Assembly (NCBI GenBank): GCA_965221585.1
Contig: OZ244898.1
Coordinates: 1,736,001-1,800,000, forward strand
Direction of reading: 5' to 3'
Origin: VXYK01 sp965221585
GTDB lineage: Bacteria > Actinomycetota > Acidimicrobiia > Acidimicrobiales > Aldehydirespiratoraceae
Length of the DNA stretch: 64,000 nt
Part shown: in pieces, positions 25,024 to 33,943 of the stretch
How positions within the stretch are numbered: position 1 is the first letter of the stretch
Layout: each line of letters starts with the position of its first letter
Notes under the pieces: model-generated
What the model was told of the DNA's origin: nothing
The model's input: only the letters and a program-made list of their open reading frames with translations
Database searches by the model: none
Program-made: the position numbers and the translations under genes

Positions 25024-26259
25024 ATGACAGGCATCACAGTCACCCGCCGAAACGGGAACCTGTTGGCCTGCAAATCGGCAAGACCGGAGGCCTCGGAGCG
25101 GATCCGACACGAGGCTGAACTGCTCAAGCGCCTGCAACACCCCGGAATCGTGCAGTTCGTCGACTTCGTAGAAGGGTCCTCGGTGGAGCTCTACCTGGGC
25201 TTCGTGGGCCCCGACTCTTGGGCGACCCAACCGCCCGCCACCTCTGCCGAGTCGATCGAGGCGCTCGCCTCCGCCGCGTCGACAGTCGCTGACCTCCACA
25301 AGCTCGGGACAGTGCATGGGGCGCTGCGTCCCGAACATGTGCTCGTGGCCCCCGACAAACGACCGGTGCTGTGCGGGCTCGCCGACGCCACAGCCTCCTC
25401 CGAGGCAGGGCGCGCACGCGACCTCGCCGGGCTCGCCGCGCTGATCGACCATCTCGGTGCCGCCTGCGAAGAGAAGGAGCGGCGCCAGCTCGCCGCCCTG
25501 GCCCGGCGCGCCGAACGGGGCTCGGTTACGGCCGGCGATCTGACCGCAGAGTTGGACCGGCTCCACGGAGGCCCCCGCAAACGCTCCCTTGCGACCATTC
25601 CTAGGCCGCCGATACCCAGGCCGTCCAGACGGGTCTTGATCACCGCCGTCGCGGTGCTCGGGGCCGCGGTGCTGGGTTGGACCGTGCTGAAGCCCGGAGG
25701 CTCCGGGACGCAAACTCCAGAGTTCGCCACGGCAACCGACACCGTTGCGGCCGGCCCGACACCCGCCGGCCCGACACCAACCAGTGCAGTGCCTGCCAAC
25801 CCGGAGCCGGTCAGCCCGGTGGCCACCGGTGCAGAACCGGCGAATCCAAACCAGACCAACCCACCGCACGCCGGCCCCGCGCCCGAAACGGGCAGCCCCG
25901 CCATGATCACGGCCGCCGACACAACCTCGCCGGGCGCCAACCAAATCCGGGTAGACGAAGACGACCGCATCATCATCGACCATCAAGGTCGCCGATACGG
26001 AGTGGGCCAACCGGGCGACAAGGCGCTGATCGGCGACTGGACCTGCGACGGAAACCCCACGCTGGCCCTGCTCCAGCCGAGCACCGGCACGGTCGCGGTG
26101 TTCGCAAGCTGGCCCGCGCCCTCACAGCGCCTCCAAGCCGACTACGTCACCGTCATCGACGGTGCCACCGACCTTCGCAACGACCCGTCCGGCGGTTGCG
26201 ACCAACTGCGGGTCACCCACGCCGGCGGATCAACACTCATAGAACCGGAGTTTCCATGA
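25024..26259 (+). CDS. Membrane-anchored kinase-like protein lacking catalytic aspartates (pseudokinase)
   Basis: The protein has about 411 residues. The first 190 follow the Ser/Thr kinase fold: an ATP-site Lys in LLACKSAR (Lys17), a helix C Glu in HEAELLKRLQHPGIVQFV, then the catalytic loop. That loop reads HGALRPEHVL instead of HRDLKPxN, and DFG is replaced by GLA. Both key aspartates are therefore missing. A transmembrane helix follows at about 207-227, then a Pro/Thr-rich linker and a 60-residue extracytoplasmic domain. I infer a non-catalytic signalling or scaffold protein. Its stop overlaps the start of the LysM gene (ATGA). Confidence 0.75.
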   Translation: MTGITVTRRNGNLLACKSARPEASERIRHEAELLKRLQHPGIVQFVDFVEGSSVELYLGFVGPDSWATQPPATSAESIEALASAASTVADLHKLGTVHGALRPEHVLVAPDKRPVLCGLADATASSEAGRARDLAGLAALIDHLGAACEEKERRQLAALARRAERGSVTAGDLTAELDRLHGGPRKRSLATIPRPPIPRPSRRVLITAVAVLGAAVLGWTVLKPGGSGTQTPEFATATDTVAAGPTPAGPTPTSAVPANPEPVSPVATGAEPANPNQTNPPHAGPAPETGSPAMITAADTTSPGANQIRVDEDDRIIIDHQGRRYGVGQPGDKALIGDWTCDGNPTLALLQPSTGTVAVFASWPAPSQRLQADYVTVIDGATDLRNDPSGGCDQLRVTHAGGSTLIEPEFP

Positions 26260-27077
26260 ACACCAACCGACCCAACCCACTGCGCTGCGCCACTGTGGTG
26301 CTGCTCTCGCTGGCCTGCGCGGCCCTGCTGATCGAGATCGATAGCACAACGACCTGGCCTACAACAGACCCGGGCGCATTCCTCGACTGGTGGGAGAGGC
26401 TCGGCACAGCCACCGCTGCGATCACCCTGGTTCGCATCGTCGGCATCACCATCGCCGGATGGGGAATATTCATCGGCACCGCCGGCCTGTTGGCGTCGAT
26501 CCGGCCCAGCGGCCTGCTCCACGGCGTCTGGCGCCGCATCACTCCGGGCTCGTTCCGTCAGATCCTCGCCGCGAGCGCCATCACCATCACCCTGTCGGCA
26601 CCAGCAGTCGCAGCGACCAACAATCAGAGCGCGCAAGCCCAGATCGTGCTCGAGGACCTCGGGACGACCCAGGAAGCGAGCCATCTGATCGGACCAGCCA
26701 GATTCACGCCAGTGCTGACCGACCTCGGCCCGACCACCGCCCGAGCCTCCGCCGAACCCGAACCAGCAGCGATGACCCTCCCCAACTCCGACACGACAGC
26801 CTCGAGACTCGCCGAAGCCGCTCGGGCTGCACCGACCGCCGAACCCGAACCCCACAGCGGCTCGGACCTCCAACTCTGGACCGTCAGCGAAGGCGACCAC
26901 CTCTGGAAGATCGCCATGAAGACCCTGCGCGACCACGGACACCCCACCGAACCCGCCGCAGTGGTCGGCTACTGGCAACAGCTCATCGACCTCAACAGCG
27001 AAGCGCTCAATGGAAACCCGGATCTGATTCATCCGGGGACGGTTCTGACACTTCCCCCAGTGCCGCCCCGACCCTAG
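26256..27077 (+). CDS. Membrane protein with C-terminal LysM domain
   Basis: This 273-residue protein has an N-terminal membrane helix (TVVLLSLACAALLIEI), a second pair near residues 45-120 (GITIAGWGIFIGTAGLLASI), and an Ala-x-Ala-rich region. An extracytoplasmic Pro/Ala-rich linker leads to a C-terminal LysM module (WTVSEGDHLWKIAM, LNSEALNGNPDLIHPGTVLTLP) that would bind peptidoglycan. It is translationally coupled to the pseudokinase gene, so the two proteins probably act together at the cell envelope. Its last 71 bases overlap the convergent BldD-like gene. Confidence 0.82.
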   Translation: MNTNRPNPLRCATVVLLSLACAALLIEIDSTTTWPTTDPGAFLDWWERLGTATAAITLVRIVGITIAGWGIFIGTAGLLASIRPSGLLHGVWRRITPGSFRQILAASAITITLSAPAVAATNNQSAQAQIVLEDLGTTQEASHLIGPARFTPVLTDLGPTTARASAEPEPAAMTLPNSDTTASRLAEAARAAPTAEPEPHSGSDLQLWTVSEGDHLWKIAMKTLRDHGHPTEPAAVVGYWQQLIDLNSEALNGNPDLIHPGTVLTLPPVPPRP

Positions 27078-27411
27078 CGACGACCCGCCTGAGGATCTCA
27101 GCCTCAGAATCCGACAGACCCAGCGATTCGACCAGGTCGCCGTACTCGAGATCCGTCCCGGCCGAGCCGTCATCGGCGCCGTCAGCGGGCTCATCGACCG
27201 GAAGCAGATCCGCCATCGGCACGCCATAGAAGTGCGACAGTCGCCACAACCGAGGAACAGAGACCGAGCGCTCACCACGTTCATAGGCTCCCAGCACCGA
27301 AGCCTTGAACTCCTGGCCCGACAAACCCTCAACTTCCTGTAGCGACAACTTCTTTTCCCGCCTGACGCGGCGAAGCGTCTCCCCAACTCTCTTGGAGTAC
27401 TCGGCGCTCAC
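27007..27411 (-). CDS. BldD-like XRE-family transcriptional regulator
   Basis: This 134-residue protein has an N-terminal helix-turn-helix (SAEYSKRVGETLRRVRREKK, then LSLQEVEGLSGQ, LGAYERGERSVSVPRLWRL and HFYGVPMADLLP). It is strikingly similar to Streptomyces BldD. The C-terminal half is short and acidic. I do not see the RxD...RxxD motif that binds cyclic di-GMP in BldD, so ligand control may differ. The start ATG overlaps the stop of dnaJ by four bases, so it is co-translated with the chaperone gene. Confidence 0.82.
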   Translation of the reverse strand: MSAEYSKRVGETLRRVRREKKLSLQEVEGLSGQEFKASVLGAYERGERSVSVPRLWRLSHFYGVPMADLLPVDEPADGADDGSAGTDLEYGDLVESLGLSDSEAEILRRVVARVGAALGEVSEPSPDESDPGFH

Positions 27412-28511
27412 GTGAAGGCCGACTTGATCCGCGAGAACAAGCCCTGGCCAGGTTCAGCGACCTCCTCGCCGCGAGCCTCGGCCAGATCGCGCAGGAGCGC
27501 CTCCTGATGCTCGTCGAGCTCATCGGGAACATCAACGACGATCTCAACACGCAGATCGCCACGACCCCGGCCCTGAACATGAGGCACGCCACGATTGCGG
27601 AACCGGAACTCCGTGCCGCTCTCAGTGCCTCGGGGAATCACCAGAACCTCCGGTCCGTCGAGGGTCTCGTACTCCAACTCCGCACCCAGCACCACCTGGG
27701 TGAACGGCACGTACAGGGCATGAACAAGATCGTCGCCGTCACGGTGGAAGACCGGATGGGGCCGTACACGCACATGCACATAGAGGTCCCCGTGGGGGCC
27801 GCCGCGCATCCCCGCGGCACCCCGGCCACTGAGCCGCAGAGTCGTCCCGTCGTCAACACCCACCGGCACCTCGACCTTGTAGGTCCGCTGGTCGATCGCC
27901 CTGCCCAGACCGCCGCACTCATCACAGGGCGTCTCGATCCTCTCCCCTGCGCCGCCGCACGTCCGACAAGCCGAGGCGGTGACCATCTGCCCGAGCACGG
28001 ACTGGCGGACCCGGCGAACCTGCCCCGACCCACCGCACTCGTCGCACACGACCGGACGGGTATCGGGCGCAGCGCCGGACCCATCACAAGGCTCGCAACG
28101 AACCGCGGTTCGAACCTTGATCTCGCGTTCCCCGCCGAACACGACATCCTCAAGGTCAAGGTCGACATGGGCCTCAATGTCCTCGCCGCGAGGACTGGCC
28201 GCCCGCCCCTGGGCCTGACCACCGAAACCCGACCCACTGCCGAAGAAGGCCTCGAAGATGTCGCCCAGGCCCGCCCCGAAGGGATCCCCAGCTCCCGGTG
28301 CATCAGTACCGAACCGGTCGTAGCGGGCCCGCCGATCACGATCAGCGAGCACCTCGTAGGCGGAGGCCACCTCCTTGAAACGCGCCTCCGCCGAGGCATC
28401 CCCAGGGTTCATGTCCGGGTGGTACTGCCGCGCCAGCTTCTTGTAGGCGCGTTTGATCTCCTCGTCGGTCGCGTTCCTCTCCACTCCCAGCGTCTGATAA
28501 TGATCGGCCAT
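27408..28511 (-). CDS. dnaJ: Chaperone protein DnaJ
   Basis: This 367-residue protein has all DnaJ parts: a J domain with HPD at residues 31-33, a Gly/Phe-rich region (GAGDPFGAGLGDIFEAFFGSGSGFGG in part), four zinc-finger CxxCxGxG repeats (CEPCDGSG, CDECGGSG, CRTCGGAG, CDECGGLG), and two C-terminal substrate-binding barrels. It is a co-chaperone of DnaK. The gene follows hrcA on the same strand with a 19-bp gap, a typical heat-shock arrangement, and continues into the BldD-like regulator. Confidence 0.95.
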   Translation of the reverse strand: MADHYQTLGVERNATDEEIKRAYKKLARQYHPDMNPGDASAEARFKEVASAYEVLADRDRRARYDRFGTDAPGAGDPFGAGLGDIFEAFFGSGSGFGGQAQGRAASPRGEDIEAHVDLDLEDVVFGGEREIKVRTAVRCEPCDGSGAAPDTRPVVCDECGGSGQVRRVRQSVLGQMVTASACRTCGGAGERIETPCDECGGLGRAIDQRTYKVEVPVGVDDGTTLRLSGRGAAGMRGGPHGDLYVHVRVRPHPVFHRDGDDLVHALYVPFTQVVLGAELEYETLDGPEVLVIPRGTESGTEFRFRNRGVPHVQGRGRGDLRVEIVVDVPDELDEHQEALLRDLAEARGEEVAEPGQGLFSRIKSAFT

Positions 28512-28529
28512 ATCAGTTCCCGCTCAACA

Positions 28530-29537
28530 TCAGTTCTCGCTCAACGCACGGCCAAGACGCCGGCTCACCACCGCCACCGCGGAGAGAGCCTGCTCGTAGT
28601 CCATACGCGTCGGGCCCAACACACCGATCATCCCCGTCGTCTCCCCCTCGACCGAATACGGCGCAACGACCAGCGAACAGTCGGCCAGAGGCTCGACGCC
28701 GGTCTCCCCGCCGATGGCGACCCGCATTCCCCGGTCGAGCACGTCACGGATCAACGACACGACCACGATCTGCTGCTCGAGGATCGAGAGCACGTCGCGG
28801 ATCTGCTCCACCGCCTCGAACGCGGCGGCAACCCGCGACACCCCGCCGACAACGATCTCCGCAGTATGGGCCGCCGCCCGCAGCGCCTCGACCGCTGCGT
28901 TCAGCAGAGGATCGTCGTCCAACGACTCAGGGGTTATCTCCACCAGAGACTTGCCCACGACCGTCTCGGCCAGACGCCGGTTGGCGTCCTGGACAATCTC
29001 CGGTGTCAGCTCGGTAGCAACCTCGATGGTCCGCTTCTCGATCACGCCGTTGGACATGACCGCCACCACCATCACCACATGTGAGGACAGGTCGACCAAC
29101 TGAGTCGAGCGCACCAGGGCGATATCGACATTGGGCCCGACCACCACCGCCGCGCAGTCCGTGAGCGAGATGAGCAGGTCGGAGGTGCGGGCCAGAACCG
29201 ACTCGAGCTCCCCGTGGGCATCCGCGAAGAACTGGCGGACCATCCCGCGGTCAGCCCCGACCAGCGCCGGCTCCCGCTGACGCAGGGCGTCGACGAAGAA
29301 CCGGTAGCCCTTGTCGGTCGGAATCCGCCCGGCGCTGGTGTGCGGCTGGGTGAGGTACCCCTGCTCCTCTAGCACCGCCATGTCGTGGCGCACCGTGGCG
29401 GGCGACACGGCCACGCCGGGCGCGTTCGATATGCGTCCCGAACCCACTGGTTGCGCCGTCTCGATGTACTGCTGGACAACGGCTGAGAGGATCGCTGCCT
29501 TGCGGTTGTCGAACACCATGCGCCGATCGTCGACCAT
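28530..29537 (-). CDS. hrcA: Heat-inducible transcription repressor HrcA
   Basis: This 335-residue protein has an N-terminal winged helix (KAAILSAVVQQYIETAQPVGS, then SPATVRHDMAVLEEQGYLTQPHTSAGRIPTDKGYRFFVD in part) and the central and C-terminal HrcA domains. HrcA represses heat-shock operons by binding CIRCE. I see no CIRCE inverted repeat in front of this gene. The ATG at 29537 is preferred. A TACAAT -10 box ends seven bases upstream, suggesting leaderless transcription. dnaJ follows 19 bp downstream. Confidence 0.92.
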   Translation of the reverse strand: MVDDRRMVFDNRKAAILSAVVQQYIETAQPVGSGRISNAPGVAVSPATVRHDMAVLEEQGYLTQPHTSAGRIPTDKGYRFFVDALRQREPALVGADRGMVRQFFADAHGELESVLARTSDLLISLTDCAAVVVGPNVDIALVRSTQLVDLSSHVVMVVAVMSNGVIEKRTIEVATELTPEIVQDANRRLAETVVGKSLVEITPESLDDDPLLNAAVEALRAAAHTAEIVVGGVSRVAAAFEAVEQIRDVLSILEQQIVVVSLIRDVLDRGMRVAIGGETGVEPLADCSLVVAPYSVEGETTGMIGVLGPTRMDYEQALSAVAVVSRRLGRALSEN

Positions 29538-29543
29538 CCCCGA

Positions 29544-29549
29544 ATTGTA
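29544..29549 (-). promoter_or_regulatory. -10 box of hrcA
   Basis: TACAAT on the minus strand lies so close to ATG 29537 that transcription would begin at or next to the start codon. No consensus -35 was found. Confidence 0.4.
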
Positions 29550-29572
29550 CCGTCCTTGAACCACGACCCTTA

Positions 29573-29789
29573 GAACGTGCGCGGGTGAATTCGCTCGGCC
29601 TCTGTGTTTCCCGCTCTTGTTCACTGCGTTCACGGGCCGCTCGGGCCACGGCCTCGTCCGACGCAACCCTGTGCGGGTGAATTCGCTCGGCCTCTGCGTT
29701 TCCCGCTCTTGGTTCGCTGCGCTCACCGGGCCGCTCGGGCCACGGCCTCGTCCGACGCAACCCTGTGCGGGTGAATTCGCTCGGCCTCT
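29573..29789. repeat. Tandem GC-rich intergenic repeat, about 92-94 bp unit, 2.3 copies
   Basis: The motif GCGGGTGAATTCGCTCGG recurs at 29581, 29673 and 29767, giving periods of 92 and 94 bp. Each complete unit continues through GTTTCCCGCTCTTG and GGGCCGCTCGGGCCACGGCC. The last partial copy runs directly into the stop codon of lepA. Related sequence occurs at 33944-34079. It fills the lepA-hrcA gap. Short palindromic segments inside the unit suggest a REP-like element. Confidence 0.8.
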
Positions 29790-31573
29790 TAGTCGTGAAG
29801 CTGCAGAGCCGAGATGAACGCCTCCTGAGGGATGTCGACCCGACCGATCGACTTCATCCGCTTCTTGCCGCGCTTCTGCTTGGCCAGCAGCTTGTTCTTG
29901 CGGGTGACGTCGCCGCCGTACAGCTTGGCGGTGACATCCTTGCGGAAGGCACGCACCGTGCAGCGGGCGATGATCTTGCCGCCGATAGCAGCCTGGATCG
30001 GCACCTCGAACTGCTGGCGCGGGATCAACTCCTTGAGCTTCTCAGCCATCTTCTTGCCGTAGCTGTAGGCGTTGTCCTTGTGGACGATCGTGCTGAAGGC
30101 GTCGACAGCCTCACCATGCAGCAGCACATCCACGCGCACCAGGCTGTTGACCACATAGCCGTCGGGTTCGTAGTCAAGACTGGCATAACCCTGCGTGCGG
30201 CTCTTCAGCTGATCGAAGAAGTCGATCACGACCTCCGCGAGCGGCAGCCGGTAGATGATCTCCACCCGTTCCGGCGACAGGTACTCCATCTTCACCATCT
30301 CGCCCCGCCGACCCTGGCACAGGTCCATGACCGCGCCCGTGTAGTGCGACGGGGTCAACACGCTCACCCTCAGGTACGGCTCCGCTATCGAGCTAATCTC
30401 ACCGGCCGGCGGAAGATCCGACGGGTTCGAAACGACCACGGTGCTGTTGTCGCTGCGGGTGACCCGGTACTCCACCGACGGCGCCGTCGAGATCAGCGAC
30501 AGGCTGAACTCCCGCTCCAGGCGCTCACGCACGATCTCCATGTGCAGCAGGCCCAGAAAACCGCAGCGGAACCCGAAACCCAGAGCACCCGAAGTCTCCG
30601 GCTCGTAGGTGAAACTCGAATCGTTGAGACGCAGCTTCTCGAGCGCCTCGCGAAGGTCGGTGAACTCGTCCCCCTCGATCGGGTACAGCCCGGAGAACAC
30701 CATCGGTTTGGGTTCGGCATAGCCGGCGAGGGGCTCAGCGGCAGGGTTGCGGTCGGTGGTCACCGTCTCACCCGAACGGGCCTCGCCGACATCCTTGATC
30801 CCCGCAATCAGGTAGCCGGCCTCGCCGGGACCGAGCTCGTCGACCGGTTGATTGTCCGGAGTGCGCACACCGATCTCGTCGGGGTCGTGCGTGGTCCCCG
30901 CATGCATGAACCGAAGCCTCGACTTCGACGACATCACACCGTTGACCACACGCACCGACGACACCACACCGCGGTACTGATCGAAATGGGAGTCGAAGAT
31001 CAGGGCCTGCAACGGCTCGCTCGCGCTGCCCTTGGGGCACGGAGTGGTCGCCACCACCGCGTCGAGGAGCTCCGCCACGCCCTCGCCGGTCTTCGCCGAG
31101 ATGTGCAGCACATCCTCGGCAGGAATGCCGAGTACCTGCTCGATCTCAGCCGCGTACTTGTCGGGCTCGGCGGCGGGAAGGTCGATCTTGTTGAGGCAGG
31201 CGACGATCTCCAGTTCGTTCTCCATCGCCAGATAACAGTTCGCCAGGGTCTGGGCCTCGATCCCCTGGGCTGCGTCGACCACCAGGATCACGCTCTCGCA
31301 GGCCGCCAGCGAACGGCTGACCTCGTAACCGAAATCGACGTGGCCCGGCGTGTCGATCAGGTTGATGATGTGGTCGCGCCATGAGAGGCGGACCGACTGC
31401 AACTTGATGGTGATCCCCCGCTCCCGCTCCAGGTCCATCGAGTCGAGGTACTGGGCGCGCATGTCTCGAACATCGACTGCGCCCGTCAGTTCCAACAGAC
31501 GGTCTGCGAGAGTCGACTTGCCATGATCAATGTGGGCGATGATCGACGTGTTGCGTATGCGCTCAAGGGACAT
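29789..31573 (-). CDS. lepA: Elongation factor 4 (LepA)
   Basis: This 594-residue translational GTPase has AHIDHGKST at residues 13-21, DTPGHVDF as the G3 motif and NKIDLP as G4. The LepA-specific C-terminal domain ends in LLAKQKRGKKRMKSIG, the lysine-rich segment that contacts tRNA. EF4 back-translocates stalled ribosomes under stress. The start ATG 31573 is chosen because MSLERIRNTS is the usual N-terminus. It is divergent from rpsT. Confidence 0.95.
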   Translation of the reverse strand: MSLERIRNTSIIAHIDHGKSTLADRLLELTGAVDVRDMRAQYLDSMDLERERGITIKLQSVRLSWRDHIINLIDTPGHVDFGYEVSRSLAACESVILVVDAAQGIEAQTLANCYLAMENELEIVACLNKIDLPAAEPDKYAAEIEQVLGIPAEDVLHISAKTGEGVAELLDAVVATTPCPKGSASEPLQALIFDSHFDQYRGVVSSVRVVNGVMSSKSRLRFMHAGTTHDPDEIGVRTPDNQPVDELGPGEAGYLIAGIKDVGEARSGETVTTDRNPAAEPLAGYAEPKPMVFSGLYPIEGDEFTDLREALEKLRLNDSSFTYEPETSGALGFGFRCGFLGLLHMEIVRERLEREFSLSLISTAPSVEYRVTRSDNSTVVVSNPSDLPPAGEISSIAEPYLRVSVLTPSHYTGAVMDLCQGRRGEMVKMEYLSPERVEIIYRLPLAEVVIDFFDQLKSRTQGYASLDYEPDGYVVNSLVRVDVLLHGEAVDAFSTIVHKDNAYSYGKKMAEKLKELIPRQQFEVPIQAAIGGKIIARCTVRAFRKDVTAKLYGGDVTRKNKLLAKQKRGKKRMKSIGRVDIPQEAFISALQLHD

Positions 31574-31682
31574 CTGCCACGAAACGATACCCGTCAGCAG
31601 ACTCGAACAACGGGTGGTGCGATCCGGTGAGGAGGGCCGATACGCTTGTCGGTCGTCCAACCGTGATCGTCAGCAGGTAAAC

Positions 31683-31949
31683 GTGGCCAACATCAAGTCG
31701 CAGATCAAGCGCAACCGACAGACCCTGAAACGCAGTCAACGCAACCGCAGCGTGCGTTCAGAGATCAACACCCGCACCCGGACCGCGCTCGAAGCCATCG
31801 AAGACGACGCCCCCGACTCCGCCGAGGCCGTGCGCCTCGCCGTCAAGCGAATCGACAAGGCCGCCTCCAAGGGCGTGCTCCACAAGAACACCGCGGCACG
31901 CAACAAGAGCCGCCTGGTTCGCAAGCTCAACGCCCAGAACGACGGCTGA
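31683..31949 (+). CDS. rpsT: 30S ribosomal protein S20
   Basis: This 88-residue, Lys/Arg-rich protein starts at GTG. ANIKSQIKRNRQTLKRSQRN is the conserved S20 N-terminus, and the C-terminal helix KGVLHKNTAARNKSRLVRKL is also typical. It is placed between lepA and holA, the order seen in many bacteria. The last 23 bases overlap the 3' end of holA on the opposite strand. Confidence 0.95.
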   Translation: MANIKSQIKRNRQTLKRSQRNRSVRSEINTRTRTALEAIEDDAPDSAEAVRLAVKRIDKAASKGVLHKNTAARNKSRLVRKLNAQNDG

Positions 31950-32973
31950 GGCTGCTCAAGCGGGCGACCAACACCTCCATCACCAGCTCGGGAGGCCAGT
32001 CGACGGTGCCCCGCAGCTGCAGGTCGGCAGCCGCCAACAGGTCGATGGCACGGGCCAGTCTCGCGGTCCCCAGCCTGCGGCTCTGCTGCATCGCCTTGCG
32101 GGCCGGGAACGTCGATCCCTTCATACCCAACAGCTTTGCCGCCTCGGACTCGTCGCGGACGCCTGCGCCGTCGAGGCGCAACATGTTGGAATAGCGACGC
32201 TGCAGCATCCCCAAGAGACGGAACGCCGCGCCGTTGCGGTCGCTCTGAGTGCCCTCATAGGGAATGAGCCGCGGCAGCAGCTTCAAAGACTCGGAGATGT
32301 TGGCGCTGTCGATGGCATCGTCCAGCGCCCACGGAACCGCTGAGCCGACGTCGTCTCCGCCGTAGGTCGCCACATCGTCGGCGGTCACCGTCGCGCCGGT
32401 GCCCAGCGCTCCCTCGAGAGTCCGCAACAGCCCCACGACCCGGCCCCGGTCCTCGCCGATCAGAGTCTCGACCGCCGCGACCGCACCCCTGTCGAACTCG
32501 AGGCTCGATTCGGCCAGGTAGTCACGCAACCAGACCGCAGCGCCCTTGCCCCTCGGGACCGCCGTCTGCTGGACCGTCCCACCGGCAACCTCGACCGCCA
32601 CCTTCAAGGCCTTGGGAAGCGACGGCATCCTGTCGACCCTCGGATCCACGCCGCGCTCCCAGACGATCACCAGATCGGTGGACTCCAACGGCTCGCCGAG
32701 CAGGGCAGTGAGCGCATTGACCTGCTCCTTGCCCGCCCAGCGGCTGGCGTGCCGCCCCACCACAACCCGCTTGTCGGTCAAAAACGGCGGAGTCCGGGCA
32801 GCATCGATCAGACGGGTCGGTTCGAAGGTGTTGTCCTCGGTGCGGTAGTCGGCCTCGGTGAGGATCTCCAGCATCATGGAACGGTCACCGTCGCCCACCA
32901 ACTCGTCGACGGCCTTGCCGACCGACTCTGCGACGAGAACCGGATCATCGCCGACGATGAGTCGCAGAGCCAT
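31927..32973 (-). CDS. holA: DNA polymerase III subunit delta
   Basis: This 348-residue clamp-loader subunit begins MALRLIVGDDPVLVAESV, the usual form in actinobacteria. An early DAARTPPFLTDKRVVVGRHAS strand and a helical C-terminal collar domain complete the fold. Delta opens the beta clamp and loads it onto DNA. ATG 32973 is preferred to an upstream GTG because the extra residues are low-complexity. The 3' end overlaps rpsT (convergent). Confidence 0.9.
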   Translation of the reverse strand: MALRLIVGDDPVLVAESVGKAVDELVGDGDRSMMLEILTEADYRTEDNTFEPTRLIDAARTPPFLTDKRVVVGRHASRWAGKEQVNALTALLGEPLESTDLVIVWERGVDPRVDRMPSLPKALKVAVEVAGGTVQQTAVPRGKGAAVWLRDYLAESSLEFDRGAVAAVETLIGEDRGRVVGLLRTLEGALGTGATVTADDVATYGGDDVGSAVPWALDDAIDSANISESLKLLPRLIPYEGTQSDRNGAAFRLLGMLQRRYSNMLRLDGAGVRDESEAAKLLGMKGSTFPARKAMQQSRRLGTARLARAIDLLAAADLQLRGTVDWPPELVMEVLVARLSSLSRRSGR

Positions 32974-32977
32974 CGGC

Positions 32978-33874
32978 CTAGCTCCCCGCCCGCCTCGCCG
33001 GCCCGGCCAGGACAGCCTGGCCGTCCGCACCGCCGAGGTCGGCGCGCCGATTCTCCAGCAGAGCGCTCATCATGTCTGCCACCCGGCGGCTGCCAACGAC
33101 ATCATGGGCGCGCAGCACCCGGCAACCCAGCGCTATCCCCAGTGCGTGGGCGCCCAGGGTCGCATAGGTCCGGTCGTCGACGGACGTACCGGTCAACTCG
33201 CCGAGAAAGCCCTTGTTGGACGCCGACAGGAACACCGTGAAACCCAGCCGGACCAGATCATCGCTGTGACGCATCAACTCCGCCGACATGGCTGGAGTCT
33301 TCCCCAAGTCGAGCCCCGCGTCGACCATGATGCGGCAGCTGTCGATACCGGCGTCGAGCGCGGCCTTGGCGCGTCTGCGCAGGAACTCGACCACCTCGCT
33401 GCGCACATCGCGGTAACGCGGCTCGGGGTCCGGAATGCGAGGGCCGATCCGCACGTGGGTGGCGACCACCGAGGCACCGTACTGCGCGGCGACCCTGAGG
33501 TAGTCGGGATCAGCGAACCCGCTGATGTCGTTTCCGACCACGGCCCCCACCTTGAGCGACTCCTCCAGCACCGACGCGCGCCAAGTGTCGACCGAGACCG
33601 GCAGGTCGAAACGCTCCCGCAGCGCCACGACGGCCGGAACTACACGGTCGATCTCCTCGGTTCGGGTCACCTCGGGCCCGGGCCCGGCCTTGACCCCGCC
33701 AACGTCGAGAAAGTCCGCACCCTGATCGACCAGCAGCTCCGCCTGGCGCAGGAACGCGTCGAAATCCCAATATCCGCCCGCGTCGAAGAAAGAGTCCGGA
33801 GTTCGATTGAGGATGCCCATCACAAGTGCCCGAGTGGTCACATCGAAACGAGTGTCGCCCAACTCAACGAACAT
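32978..33874 (-). CDS. Dihydropteroate synthase-family protein (FolP2-like)
   Basis: This 298-residue TIM-barrel protein has MGILNRTPDSFFDAGGY and SVDTWRASV strands matching DHPS. Several core motifs are altered. The DxGGEST pterin/pABA loop of true FolP is replaced by DVGGVKAGPG, and the strand after NDISG is unusual. Mycobacterial FolP2 has a comparable divergence and lacks DHPS activity, so I infer a non-folate role or altered substrate. It ends five bases before holA and is probably co-transcribed with it. Confidence 0.8.
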   Translation of the reverse strand: MFVELGDTRFDVTTRALVMGILNRTPDSFFDAGGYWDFDAFLRQAELLVDQGADFLDVGGVKAGPGPEVTRTEEIDRVVPAVVALRERFDLPVSVDTWRASVLEESLKVGAVVGNDISGFADPDYLRVAAQYGASVVATHVRIGPRIPDPEPRYRDVRSEVVEFLRRRAKAALDAGIDSCRIMVDAGLDLGKTPAMSAELMRHSDDLVRLGFTVFLSASNKGFLGELTGTSVDDRTYATLGAHALGIALGCRVLRAHDVVGSRRVADMMSALLENRRADLGGADGQAVLAGPARRAGS

Positions 33875-33943
33875 CGACCGGACCCTACACGCGGACTACG
33901 ACAGAGCGCGGTTCCGGTACTCGCGCGTGCGCCGAGACCCGTT

